From NCBI GenBank assembly GCA_027475525.1, contig JAMWFC010000138.1, positions 41,847-105,846 on the forward strand: a DNA stretch of 64,000 bases, read 5' to 3'. The stretch comes from Macrolepiota albuminosa. Taxonomy: Eukaryota > Basidiomycota > Agaricomycetes > Agaricales > Agaricaceae. The translations under genes and the position numbers were made by a program. The notes below the pieces were generated by a model. That model was given only the letters and a program-made list of their open reading frames with translations. It had not been told where the DNA came from and made no database searches. Shown in pieces: positions 31,301 through 43,448 of the stretch; position 1 is the stretch's first letter; every line of letters starts with the position of its first letter.

Positions 31301-32159
31301 CATTCGTATAGGACCACTACAGCAGGATCCTGTCCAACGACCAGAGAGCAACAGGAGAACACACTAGTCTTGCACCGTACCCTCTCTCACAGTACTTGTA
31401 AATTTATTGATTAAATTAGTAGGGATGGGATGCATTTCCTGCATCAAGAAGTCCGTGGACTTCTTTAAGCCCACAGCTATAACCGCGCAGATGTGTCAGC
31501 CAGACGATAATCATCTCATTTGACCCCCCACACTTAAGCAATGTGAGCTCGATACATAGAATTTTGGCTATCATATGGCGATTATAGCAAAATTCATCCC
31601 TATGGATGGATGGAAGAAGCCACGGCACGGATCGGGCCAGCGGTGTTAGGAGGGACTGTGGGGATCTGCAATCGATAAGAACGCGGCAACAGGACCAAAA
31701 AGAGGCGCGAAGGCGGTGCATCTGTCGATGAACCGTGCAGTTTGGGTTGGGTTGGAACTGCCAAAAAAGGCGAAGATTGACTCGAGACCTGGATGCGAAA
31801 ATATGCTGGCGCTTAGATATGGCACTTCGATCCACGGAATTAACGGGAGAAGCACAAATCGGAAGAGCCGACATCATCAGCGAATTGGACTTCGTGCATG
31901 TGAGTAAATAGATAGATGTGTATTAGGGGCAGATCCGAAATCGTAAGCCGCAATGGTATAAGCCAGAGCTGGGGAATGTGACACGAGGTAAATAACATCC
32001 ATGACAAAGTGAAGCGAACGAGTGCGGTCTCACCCGCGCTCGAAGTTAGGAAAAATAAAGGAGTGTTGCGAGTAAGGGTGTCAGTTACAGAGGCAATAAT
32101 ATTTATCGTCAACCTTGGGTCGTACAGTTTTCCCCGATGTCCCCATCTTGTACACAGCT
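28303..32159. other. 3.9 kb without a convincing gene
   Basis: The only frame of note is on the - strand, 30119-29730 (129 codons), whose first 20 residues look like a weak signal peptide (MPIPTVLYLVFTATCIPVDQ); the rest is basic with few cysteines. I see no domain and no splice partners. No repeats, RNA genes or element ends were recognised. Confidence 0.45.
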
Positions 32160-35100
32160 TCATTTAACGAGACTGTTGAGAGCAGTATTAACATCGTAGT
32201 TGTGGCGTTCGAGGGCGTCAACGGCGCGCTCCCGCGAGAAACCCATATCCATAAGTGTCTGAACAGGTTGAATGTCTCCATCTGGGCCCACAGAACCAAT
32301 GACATCTGGGACAGAAAGTGAACCCGTACGGCGCGGACGAGGAGGAAGGCTTGGCGCAGGTGGGGGCCCCTCCACTGGTACAACTTTCTTCGATTTCTTG
32401 TCTTTATTCTTGCCGAATCCAAACCGAAGCAATTTCGATGACCTTGACGGGGCTTCAGTGGCATCCGATTTCTTGCGCCTGGGGGAAGGGGGTGGGGAAG
32501 TAGATGGACGCGAATGTGCGGGTGACTGAGCAGGGAGGTGTGGCGAAGGTGATCTGGGCAGTCCAGATCCAGAATTACCCTCTGTCGGCTGTTTGGGCGT
32601 ATCCTGTTTCCCCGAGGGCGGTGATATGGGTGAAGTGGATAACTGCGATGGATTTTTGTCCTGGGATGATGCCTCCGCGCCGGGTGCCTTGAGCGCTGGG
32701 ATATTTACGTCAGAGTTAAATATATCATTAAAAGTGAGTGCCTGGTAATTGGAAGTGGAGGGAAGCTGCGTAACAGACTGATTGTCGGAGGGACTTGGGG
32801 AGACGTTGAACGCAGCATCAAATGGAGTTGGGCCCTCGTTATTGTGCGGTGGCGCACTTGGCCATGTGCTCCCAGTTACATCCGTATGCGGAGACGACAG
32901 AGGGGTATGGAAAGACGTTCCGGTCACATCAGACTTAACAACATGACCATTTGTCTGTTGGGGGGGAGAAGCAGCATTTAGCGGCCGAAGTTCGGTAGTA
33001 AGGGCAGATTCGGAGCCGAAATCAAATGTATCGTCAAATGTGGATTGGAATGTAAAGGCTTCAGGTTTTCCGTTCTGCAATGCTGGACTAGACACACTGC
33101 CCCCGAACGCATCCAAATTGTTGGGGATATTTGACGAGGTCGATTTGGATGGTTCCATAAGAGGGGACTTGGACTCCTTTGTGGACGGCGATTCCCCGAA
33201 TAACGGCTTGCCACCGAACATCGTACCCTTTGAGTCTTTTGGAGAGCCGCGCTTCGAACCGATTGTGCCAGATTTTGAGGATGGAGGAGGCGGGAGCATG
33301 CCTGTCGTAGCTGGGGTCGTAATACCAAATGCATCGTCAAAAGCCGACTTTCCAAGTACTGGTGATGGCGGAGATACGATTTCGGCGGTAGCACCGGCAT
33401 TCACTTCATTGGTCGAAGGGTCAATTGATTGGGAAAGGGAGGCATCCTGGCTCGGGCGATTCATTGCGTTCAGCATCCCTAGCGGGATATCATCGTCATC
33501 ATCTGAGGAATCTTCCTCTGTCGGTTCAACTTCTTTGAGGGGTGGCAAATCACCATGACCATGATGAGAAGTGGCAGAGTGTTCTGCTGGTGAGCTGTCC
33601 CCGTTGGTACAAATGTCTCTGTCTCGAAAATGGGCACTGGCGTCTCGACGAGTTTATCTGCAGCGTGTTCCTCGAGGTCAGAGACGGTCATTGGCGCTTG
33701 AGCATCCAAAGTGGCGAGCACAGTGGACGGCTTTGAGTCTTCAGTATCCTTCAAGGGAGTTGGATCTTCATGTGAGGCATCTGTTGTATCGCTTAATCCA
33801 TACGTAGCTCCGAACGGGTCGGTCGCCTTCCTCCCCAGAACAGGCTCCCCAATGACTTCATCCTGAACTCCGAACGGGTGGAACACAGGTGCAGGAGGGG
33901 TCGAGACGCTTGAAGCAAAACGACCGAAGGGGTTGTTGCTCTTTTGCAGCAGTGCTGGGCTTGCCATACGATCTGGGGTTTCGGGTAACGCGACGTTGAC
34001 TGGTGAAGTTGCTCGAGCAGCAACGTCGGGCTGGGGCAGCTCTGGCGCGATCGACAACGCCTGGATAGCATCGTCCGTTTCGGCGATTTCATCATTTATC
34101 TTCGTCAGATCCTCCTTCTCTGCAGCCAGCTCAGTAAGCAGCCGTTCATGCTCACTCTGGGCATTAGCGAGTTGTTTCTTCGAGATAGCAAGGAGACCCT
34201 TTTGCTGACGGGCGTCCTTTTTGAGCTTCTCCAAATCAGCCTTCGTGGTGACTCCGGCGTCACCGACCTCCTTCAGCATCCTTTGAAGAGCACGAATCTC
34301 TTCCTTGTCCCTAAGTATGGAGCCTTCAATCTCTGCCCTCTCCGCTTTGAGGGCGCTGACATCGCTCTCGGCGGTAATAAGCTCCTCACGAGTCTTGCGG
34401 ATATTCTCTGTCTGTTCAGCTTTCCTTGCTCGGAGGTCATCGACGACTTTGGTCTCAATCTCGTGCGCAGCTTTCGCCGACGCCAGCTGAGATTCAAGCT
34501 GCGCCAATTGAGCAGCAGATTCCGTGACAGTGCGCTCCAGTTGTTCGCGGTCCGCTTTGGCTTTGTTTAAAGATGCGGTCGTTGAATCGAGCTGATTCTT
34601 CGTGTTACCAATAACTGAGGAAGAGGGAGGCAAAGCATCTTTCGTCCCTGCGTCTTCGTCGTCACTTAGCAAATCTCGGGTATTAGATCGGCCTTGAAGG
34701 GCTGTCACAAAGGGTCAGGAGAAGACTGAAGAGTCAACTTGGCCACTGACGCGGGCTGAAAGGCCTCGGAGAGGTGACAGGAGGCTTGGGAGTCTGAAAA
34801 CCCAGAGGTTGCACCTGGGACGATGCTGGGCAGGGGCCACCGGGGCTACTAATTGAGAATCCTCCTCGAAAGACCATAAGTCAGGCTGAATGCCTGAATC
34901 AGAGAGTCATTAGTCCCGTTCAGATAAATTACCACACACGTACTTGGAGGAGCAGGGGCTGGTGTTCCAGCAGAGTCTTTGCCACGAAGGCTGGGTGGCA
35001 CGAGCGTTGGGGGAAGAACATCTGGAACTGGCTTCCCCGCAAGCTGATTGCTGATCAAGTGCATTGCCACTGCAAACCCCTCACGAGTCAGTTTCCCATC

Positions 35101-36416
35101 ATTGTTGAGGTCGCCAAGGTCCCTGCAACTCTAATTAGGCGAGAAAATAAGCAATCTCTTGATCACGCATACCAAATTTGGGCCAAAACCTGTTCGGAGA
35201 GCCTCGATTCGAGCATGAACGGGACAGCAACGTCCCCTTCAATGTATCCACGCCCCTGAGGGTCCAAAGAAGAAAAAAAGCCATCAGATTTTGACTTCTC
35301 AGCCTCCGTGATGTCCCACACAGGTGCAGCCGAGTTAGACGGGGTCGTAAACGCCGAGGCTACAAAAGCTGGGGGGAATGCCGAAGATGCGGTGGAAGTT
35401 GACCTGGATGCCGTCCCGGCGCGAAGGGACGCCTGGGGTTTCAGCATTGGCCCTGTGTACTGAGGTTTCAGCGGTTGAGAGGATGGACTCGAAGGAAAAG
35501 ATAAAAGTGTAGGCGACGCTATGGAGCCACCAGTTGAATGTGCCGCAACAGGAGCGGGGGTTTTCCCCGCTTGTTCAAAAATAGCCGGAGGGAGTGATCC
35601 CGGGATCACGAAGGCCGGGTTCGCCATTGCCGCTTGAATGAGATGCATGCCGACAGCAAAGTCAGCAGCATCCAAGGCACCGCGCTTCTGGGAGTCGGCC
35701 AGTCCCCTATGGAGGAAACAATTGGATGTCACCTAAGAACAATCGCAGACGAAACGGGCACATCACCGCATACCATATCTGGCCCAGCTTTTCAACTGGT
35801 AATCGTGATTTTAGGAACACATCGCGAGCCTTATCGCCTGGTAAAGGGGTTAAGACATCTGCATGCTTAATTGCAAATAAATACGAGGAACACACCGCTA
35901 AGAAGACCGTTAGTCGGATTGCAGTTGGCGAATAGCCGCAGGTACTTGGAACGGTCCTCGGGCGTTATTGGTCCCAGAGCGGAGGTTCTGACTGGGGACT
36001 GTGGTCTTGCGCGTGGACTCGCACTTCGACTGGGCTCTGGATACTGAATGCCAGCAATGGTAGGGAGAGGCCCCGCTACAAGTGTTGTACATGAGTAGAA
36101 GCCTGTAGGATTTCAGTTGTTGACACTCACATTTGAGCAATAAAGATTCGCTAACATCTTCCCCGTACTGAGCCCAACCGATCAACCGCACAGCAACGGC
36201 AGCACCTTTCTTAGACAAGAAACCATTATTGTCATGGTCGGCAATGGCCCATACTTCCCCCAATTTTTCTGGAGGGAGGTTGGATCCCGCAAACAAAGAA
36301 ATAGCAGCGTCACCCGTGATGATTCCCAACTTGGATGGATCAACTTTGTTGAATAGGAGCTGTGCATAGGCCAACTCCTGTGGCGTCGGAGAAAAGGACG
36401 TCCAGGCTGACGACAT
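32160..36416 (-). CDS. EDE1: Ede1/Eps15-like endocytic scaffold
   Basis: An early endocytic adaptor that binds NPF-motif cargo adaptors and ubiquitin at clathrin sites. Three EH domains occur in order: near the start (FNKVDPSKLGIITG, ADHDNNGFLSKKGAAVA), middle (ADSQKRGALDAADFAVGMHL) and third (LGDLNNDGKLTREGFAVAMH). A long coiled coil lies at 34650-34050, then an acidic low-complexity region with NPFGRF and DPFGATYG, and a C-terminal UBA domain (LMDMGFSRERAVDALERHNY) ending at 32163. Many short introns occur in the EH part. The coding frame shifts once near 33590-33610 (ACGGGGACAG) between TFVPTG and DSSPAEH; one G may be missing. It is divergent with CDC50, 198 bp apart. Confidence 0.88.
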
Positions 36417-36614
36417 ACTAACTACAACAACCGGTGTAGCTCAGGAAACGCGCAGCTAGGCGCAGTAGTGTTGGAACCTCTGACGACAAGTAATGTACCG
36501 CGGGAACTGAGACGGTTGTGTCCGAATAACGCTTACGTAAAGTTGTCTCGCCCGAAGTTGGCACAGCATCCCGGTGTCATCAGCACTCTCACTTTCCCAA
36601 AGACAACCATCATC
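36417..36614. promoter_or_regulatory. Shared promoter EDE1 / CDC50
   Basis: 198 bp between two divergent start codons, with pyrimidine-rich tracts next to each gene. No clear TATA box. A head-to-head layout this tight implies a bidirectional promoter. Confidence 0.5.
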
Positions 36615-38070
36615 ATGCCACTCTTCAGTCGCAAGAGCAAGGATCCTGAGCCAGCGGAGGGACTCGACTCAGAGGGGAAGAAAAAAGGAGCATGGAAGAG
36701 ACCTGCGAGTAAGCTTTCCACCGTTCACACTTGCCTCGGGCATGGGTAAGAATGACCGGCGTTTAGATACTGCGTTCAAGCAACAGCGATTGAAAGCCTG
36801 GCAACCCATCCTCACACCCAAGACCGTTCTCCCCACCCTTTTCCTCATTGGCATAATTTTTGCCCCAATCGGCGGGCTCTTGATTTGGGGGAGCAACAAA
36901 GTGACCAAAATCACGATTGACTATACAAACTGCGACACAAAGGCTAGTCCAACCTTTAGCAACGTCCCGAATTATAACTACGATTTGCGCTCGTCGGACC
37001 GTGGGCTATCGATTACTGCTCCCCAGTGGTCATTCGTGAACGACTCAAACTCTGATATTTCAACACAACATCACTGTCGCATTCGGTTCAACTTACCTGC
37101 GGACCTCGAACCTTCGGTATTCTTGTATTACAGGCTCACAAATTTCTTCCAAAACCATCGTCGATATGTGAAAAGCTTGGACAAATCTCAACTGAAAGGA
37201 AATTACCGGAGTGCAGTGACCTGGACGGCGGCAACTGCAAGCCACTGGGCAAGATGAGAGTTAATGGCACAGACAAGGCAATATATCCTTGCGGACTCAT
37301 CGCTAACTCCTTGTTCAATGGCACGTAGTCTCCCAGTTCAGAAGAACCGATGATTCACCTCCTTGACAGACACCTTCCTTCCACCCATCCTAATCGGCAA
37401 TAGCCAAAATATCACATACAACTTCACCGACAAGGGTATTGCGTGGTATGACTTGAAAAAACTGTACTCCAATAATCCCAACCTCGGCAATCTCTCCAAC
37501 GTTGTCCCACCGCCAAACTGGGCTCTCCGATTCCCAAACGGCTACACTCAGAATAACATACCAAAGTTACAGGATGACGAACATTTCCAGAATTGGATGC
37601 GCACTGCCGGCCTTCCTACCTTCACGAAACTTTACTTCCGTAACGACCACGAAGTCATGACTAAAGGCGATTACGAGATCTCAATTTTCATGAGTAAGCC
37701 CCCTCCCCAAGTCAATCTCGCGCACCTGATTAACAGTTTCTAATCCAGACTTCCCCGTCACTGAGTTTGGGGGCACAAAATCCATAGTTCTCTCCACCGT
37801 CTCGTGGGTGGGAGGAAAGAACCCGTTCATGGGCTGGGCTTATGTCGCCACCGCTTGTGTCTTTGTTTCCCTCGGTCTTGCCGGCACCATACGGCATTTA
37901 ATTTCACCACGGTGAGTTGAATCCAACGGAAGCGCAAAGTGGCTGGTGGTAGCCTTGCTGCTTTTGCCCCTCGTGGGAGTCAGACTCAACGTTATATTTG
38001 TAGGAAACTTGGCGACATGTCGAAACTCTCGTGGAATCAGCCTGGAATGGGTGCAGGAAGCGCAAGATAA
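36615..38070 (+). CDS. CDC50: Cdc50/Lem3-family flippase subunit
   Basis: Non-catalytic beta subunit that lets P4-ATPase lipid flippases leave the ER and work. Exons: 36615-36708, 36767-37320, 37370-37693, 37749-37911, 38004-38070. TM1 is around [20 protein letters not shown]; the ectodomain has the family signatures [33 protein letters not shown] and FRND; TM2 is near [16 protein letters not shown], with a short cytosolic tail. The intron after SLFN starts with GC (AATG|GCACGT), the only choice that restores the conserved NDTF. Between YRSA and DLDGGNC the frame slips by one base near 37215-37222 (GCAGTGAC), probably a missing base; if real, the gene is dead. Confidence 0.9.
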
Positions 38071-39317
38071 GATGTGTGTGTAATGGGAGCTGATTTGTTC
38101 AGGGGATTGCAAGGCTATCTGTACCGTGTATTCATGGGTATAATAATTTGTGGAGGTCTCACGACCATTCATGGCATGTCCATATCCACGTTTGCTCTCA
38201 CGCCGTTTCTACGTCGTCTTGGGCCCGAGACACGCTAGCTGGTGAGAAACCGAATTTCGAGCTGGCAACCGCTTGCAGTTGAGTTCTCAGTGCTAGATCG
38301 AAAGGCCGCCGTGCTGCCTTGCAAAGAATTTCGTATCGTTGTGTATGCAAATTAGACAGCTTTGCTTTCGATATTTCGGAACCCCATAGCTACCGTAGCT
38401 TTCAATGGACAGCCCAGGCTGGTCGCTCGAGTTGGAGGACGTCCCTCCTGGGGATTAAATAGATCTATGAAATTTCAACTATTGATGACACTTCATAATT
38501 ATAATATACATGGATGCAGACAGAAAGACTGCTCCAAAATCCATATCTTTCCGATTCAGCTCGTTGGCCAATGTGTGACGCAGCGGTTCAGCCTTTTTCT
38601 TTGAATTTCTGTTCTGCAATCGGATTGACAGAAAAAGCTGGATAAAGAGAAATTACAAAATTCACCAATCACTGAAACACATACGTACATTAACTGACCC
38701 GGCGCCCCAATTCGAACGTTACGGCAGGTGAATTGGCGCCACACAAAGCGATTGCCGTCGTGGTACTTCTGGAGCCATAGTATATAAATTATAAAGGATA
38801 CATACACTGCCCACAATGATCAATCGAACGCGAACATGGCCGACTACTTAATATGCCCTTGGAACAACTGCGGGGTGTAACTCATGAACGGTCCTTAGTA
38901 CAGTCTTGTTATGAGCAAGTATAGTTGCTTATTCGGGTTCTCGGTGGCCGGGCGTCGTCGGGTGGGGACAATAATTGTTGTTCTAGATGTTTGGTGTGGT
39001 ACTTATGTATGGATACCATCAATAAAAGGGAACGGTTGATAACCAAGCAATATTGATAAAGCAGTAAAGGGAAGCGATGATCGCACGCGATATTGTGATT
39101 GAGCGCCGGTCGCCGTCATGAGCTGTCATCCTTAGCGACGACCCCTGGTCCATATAGGTCGACACCGAGCTAAGCATAGCCATTTCGGATCTCCCATTCG
39201 GCGGTGTATGCTTATTCATGTTCCGACTCATCGGACACTAGGCGGGACCCCAGCCTCTACTAAAGCAGACAACATTACATAAGATGACAGCCTCGATAAA
39301 TTCATATTTAATTCCCC
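38071..39317. other. No gene seen
   Basis: The 3' flank of CDC50 followed by AT-richer DNA. Only short chance ORFs. Confidence 0.55.
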
Positions 39318-39848
39318 CTACATGCTCCGCTTTGTAGAAAGTAAGTTAGCGTCGATCCGGGTAGTTGTGCATGACATGAATGTAACATAAACAACAAGTA
39401 CAATATTGGGCTTACATGCGCTCAGCGAACTGGACCCGAAAAGGCGATGGGTCAGAATCCCAGCATCGGTTGTATAGATTTGGATATTCCAAACAATCTC
39501 AAATGAGTTGCCGCGCCCAATAAACATTCTGATCAGACAGTATATACGTATGCCAACCTTGCTTGCCGAAATGACAGAATACTTGCATTTCAATGTCTCG
39601 CCTCTATTGACGTGTGCTACCAATGCCCCAGTGCAGTCTGTCGGCTCGGTCTCCCAGTCATCTATGCTGCACTCTACCGTACGATCTTGTATCAATGGAC
39701 TTACCTTATATAACTATTGGTCTGCGGTTGAGGGGCAACGTTTGACAATGATTGTCTCCTGAACATTTAATTCGTAGGCGATCCCGTCTCTTTCTGAATC
39801 GGTATGGGCACCGTTGTTAAGTGGAATCACTTCCGAGATTAGGTGCAT
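39318..39848 (-). CDS. Small hypothetical protein (structure uncertain)
   Basis: Not recognised. An ATG at 39848 opens a 44-codon frame (HLISEVIPLNNGAHTDSERD). A second open region follows from 39695 with TVECSIDDWETEPTDCTGAL, CKYSVISASK and NSFEIVWNIQIYTTDAG, a strand-rich pattern with paired cysteines. The joint between the two is unclear: the donor candidates near 39700-39712 do not give a perfect phase match. A further intron may remove 39430-39318, since GTAAGC follows SSLSA. No signal peptide. It could be a small lectin- or sandwich-like protein, but that is a guess. Confidence 0.35.
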
Positions 39849-40118
39849 CTTAGCGAGATCAGCAAGGTATAAAGATTAGACACTGAGAAGTGACCTTGTG
39901 CCATGCACGATCAGGGTGTCGAAGGAACCACTCATCAATCCGTGTGGCTTCCGTAGCCTAAGCAGGTTTATACTGTCCGCAGAGCCACGATCCATGATCC
40001 ATGTGACGAATTCTGCGGAAAAATACAACCTATGTCCTGCAACTGGTGAATTGCATATATATACATGTAAACCACTCCACCCGGAAATGAAGATAGGAAC
40101 ATGACACAAGAGTGAGTG

Positions 40119-41810
40119 CTAGCTTTTTCTCGATCGCACCTCCATAGCGATCCGCTGAGCAGGCGACAAACTATTCCAATCTACCTCCCCGTTCCGAGTC
40201 GATGGATACCGAGGCTGATCCAACGGTGTTGGTGGCATTGGTCTCATCATAGTCTGAACGGGTGACGGATACAACGCATTCAATTCAGCAGGCGTCGGAG
40301 GTAGCGCTCGCGGATCAGGTATCGGCCTCCCATCTGGATATGTTCGGTGGCGTCGTGGAGGTGGCGTAGGCGCACTGTACATGGGCACCAGTGAGGTGTT
40401 GTTGCCAGATGATCGCGGAGGCAAGGATTGGGTTTGGTTTTGTCTCGTCGCGGAAGGGGGGTTTGATGGAGGAAACGCAGGATATTCTGATGATTCCACA
40501 GCGTGAGAAGGGTATGCCGATCGGTGTTGTCTTGGCGGGGCATAGTGGTCGGGTCTTAAAGGTGGAGATGGAGCATTTCGATCAACAGGCGGGGCCAGAC
40601 GCTCGACAGAGATCGGAATAGATTGAGGCGGTGGTTCCTCAGAAGTTCGAACCAGTCCTTCATTTGATGAGGGTTCCATGTTATGGGCAAACCCATAGTG
40701 CCTCTCATTAGGTGCTGGCTCGCTAAACGACTCATTCGTATAACGAGATCGCCACGCCCGTGGGTTGTTTTCCAGAGACCGATTGGGGAATAGGGCATGT
40801 GGGTTCTCCCCGGCGGCGCGTGACGGGCGTTGAGCGTCGGACTCGTGTTTTCCCGACTGGGTGTTCCGATATACAGTGGACGCGGCAACACGCCGGAAGG
40901 AAAACCATGGAACGTCTCGCACACTCGTTGACCATATGTTTGGTTCGCGGTCGAGATGCATTAAAGCAGATATTAGAAGTGTCGCGAGGTGACCAAGCAC
41001 TGTAACCAAGGTCATTCATGAAATCACACACAGTACGCTAAAAAGGAACGACGTACAATTGGTAACTGAGAGCCACAAGAATACGATCAAGGAAGTCTGG
41101 GTGGAAGAGCAGGAGGTCGTCCATCGACATTGTGATGCAGCTGTCAGGGCCGAGGCCCCGCCTGAAGGAAATCTCGATATGCCCCCCAACTGAGTATCAA
41201 CGAGTTCACATACCAAGATGCATCGTCCAGAGAACAGACAGCCAGAGCAGTTCAACAAGGACATGAGTAAGTAGGGCACCCTTGCGAGCCGAGTCGATCA
41301 CAATCCTTGCACAAAAACAGATATGTTAGGGGGTCGTGCATGGGTTGCACAGCTGCGAGACTCACAGGAAAAAGACAAACAATATAGTAAAGATGGACAG
41401 GAACATAAGATAGACGTAGATGGGTCCTGGTTGAGGAAAAGGTGTGAGGAATGCAGTGCAAGGACCGAAGCATCAAATCAATGGAGGCTACCACGCACTG
41501 TAATCAGAGTGAGTGTCGGCGATAGAAAAAACGGTGGAAGATAGGATGAGTACACAAGAGTCAATGACGACCAAAAGACCTATCAATCGGTGTATATCAA
41601 CGCTGGCGCAAGAGAGAAGCTGGTGAACGCAAAGAGCGCTTACTGAGAAAAAGGTAACGAAGTAGTAGTAGCCAGGCCATTGCGAGGGCAAGTTTGGTGC
41701 GTCAAGCACCGCAGGCACCGGTCCGTTTCGTGCTTCTTGAAGAGCTCGCCGACGTTGAGAGTGACACGGGCAACTGCACAACCAGTGATATGAGGGCCGC
41801 TCTGCCCCAT
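40119..41810 (-). CDS. Four-TM MARVEL-like protein with proline-rich tail
   Basis: At least six exons join in phase from ATG 41810: residues GPHIT to EARNGPVP across a 47-nt intron, then four hydrophobic helices (YYYFVTFFSVLLVVIDSCVL; VYLMFLSIFTILFVFFL; LLTHVLVELLWLSVLW; TSLIVFLWLSVTNLLGHLAT). The last exon (40119-41015 region) codes a cytosolic tail of about 280 residues rich in Pro, Ser, Arg, ending in a short conserved-looking VDWNSLSPAQRIAMEVRS. Four close TM helices with short loops fit the MARVEL fold found in membrane-apposition proteins. The exact family was not confirmed. Divergent with UBC11. Confidence 0.55.
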
Positions 41811-41946
41811 CCGCGAGCACGTGATGAATAAATCGCGACACGTTTGTGCCACTGGACAACAACGTTCAACAGACCCACACACAGACCGGGAGTTGTGTTT
41901 CCTGCTGCCCTACATTCGCTCGTACAACCAAGTGAATAGACACAGG
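41811..41946. promoter_or_regulatory. Shared promoter MARVEL-like / UBC11
   Basis: Only 136 bp lie between the two start codons, among the tightest spacings in the window. No TATA box seen. Confidence 0.5.
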
Positions 41947-42928
41947 ATGGAGTCGCCTTCGCAGCTTCCCCGGGAGGATCCTCAAAAGAGCTCCCGGGTT
42001 GGAGGATCCGGGGCACCATCTTCGGGCACCGTGACCAAACGGTGCGGACGCGGGGCCGATTTTCCTGATAGAACTTACTGACTCTGAAGGCCTTATGGCC
42101 AGGCTGAGCTCTGAGCTGATGCAGTTAATGGTGGGTAGTCTACCTTGTTTTCACCAAGAGAAATATGAAGACCTTTGGTCGCAGATGTCAAATACCCCTG
42201 GAATAGTATGTCAATTTTATGTCCTCTGCATAGTTGATTTCCAGTGACCATTTCCTTTTTCTTAGTCAGCATTCCCCCGCTCTGATTTGGACTTGTTTGA
42301 CTGGGTTGCTACCATTATAGGTCCAACGGGAACGGTAAGTGTAGCCCTAGTGGGAAAATAATATGATTCGAACGCCCCAACTTTAGTACTATGCTGGGCT
42401 CACATTCAAGCTTTCAATTATATTTCCTCCGACCTATCCATATGCTGCGCCGGTAGTTACGTTTATTACCCCATGTTTTCATCCAAATGTTGCACTCTCG
42501 GGTGGAGCGATTTGCTTGGAGTGAGTACTGCTATTAAGTTTCCCGATCGGATTTAGGCTTTCTATACTTATGGCCGTCTATAGCATCCTCAAGGTAGAAG
42601 AAATGATGCTTATGTGCCAATTCCATCATGATTGAGCTTAGTCGCAGGAGAAGTGGAGCGCGGTGTATGGTGCCCAATCCATTCTGTTGTCCATCCAGTC
42701 GCTGCTCGGGGGTAAATGCTGCCAATTATGAGTATCTTCAAGCTGACAGGAATCACTCCCAGAGCCAAATAACGAATCACCCCTTAACGCCGAGGCCGCT
42801 GATTTGTGGCACGATAAGAATGGCGAGTGACTCGAAACGGATTTCTATATCCTGAGACTGACTTCTTCATAAACAACGTAGCTTTCATGGAACGTCTCGT
42901 CCAGGTCTCCCGCACATGGTCAGGGTGA
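41947..42928 (+). CDS. UBC11: E2 ubiquitin-conjugating enzyme, Ubc11/UBE2C type
   Basis: It works with the anaphase-promoting complex to start ubiquitin chains on mitotic cyclins and securin. Nine exons give 175 residues (human UBE2C has 179): 41947-42041, 42103-42130, 42185-42205, 42266-42334, 42387-42520, 42584-42593, 42648-42711, 42763-42822, 42882-42928. The UBC fold has [14 protein letters not shown], the HPN motif in TPCFHPNV, the catalytic Cys in GGAICLD, and [18 protein letters not shown]. The N-terminal Ser/Pro-rich extension is typical of this E2 class. One exon has only 10 nt. The last intron starts with GC (AATG|GCGAGT), and the GC choice gives the expected C-terminal helix. Confidence 0.9.
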
Positions 42929-43448
42929 GAGTGTACCCGATAATTCGAAATGAAAGGTTGTGACTATGCTCCTCTGAGAGGTGCAGCTCATTAGTGCTCG
43001 TTCATCCCCGCATTCATCCCACTTAATACACTGCATGTCATCTTACGATCTGCATCTGCAATGCTACCAACATCCCGACCCACCCATCACCCAGTTTATT
43101 TTTGATGTTATCTGATTCTTCAGCCTCGGGAAGACATCCGTGTCTTGCCAACCAAGCCCTCACAGAGATTTGCAACAGACGGTCTATGTGACAAAGGCCT
43201 AGGTCAGGGGCTGAAAGCGCTAAGCTCTCAGCTCTTGCGGAGGACCATTCTGGCCCTACCGATCTTGAGTTCGCATACTGTGCTTCTCGGCTAGATCGTT
43301 CTAAATGCGTCTGGATTTGATGACATTCTCACCAACATTACGCCATGCAAGGGTTTAACAAAAGGGTGTAGTGCCGCCAATGAGGATTAGCGCATTGATT
43401 TACGTGGATACATACAAGTTCTACGGCATGGGCACCAAATTCGGGTCA
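42929..43448. other. Tail-to-tail spacer UBC11 / MFS trans­porter
   Basis: 520 bp between converging genes, holding their 3' ends. No ORF or repeat of note. Confidence 0.5.

Noticed and set aside
32272..33558. Long + strand ORFs over the EDE1 3' half
   Set aside because: They are antisense shadows of low-complexity coding sequence; the - strand has a UBA domain and NPF/DPF motifs.
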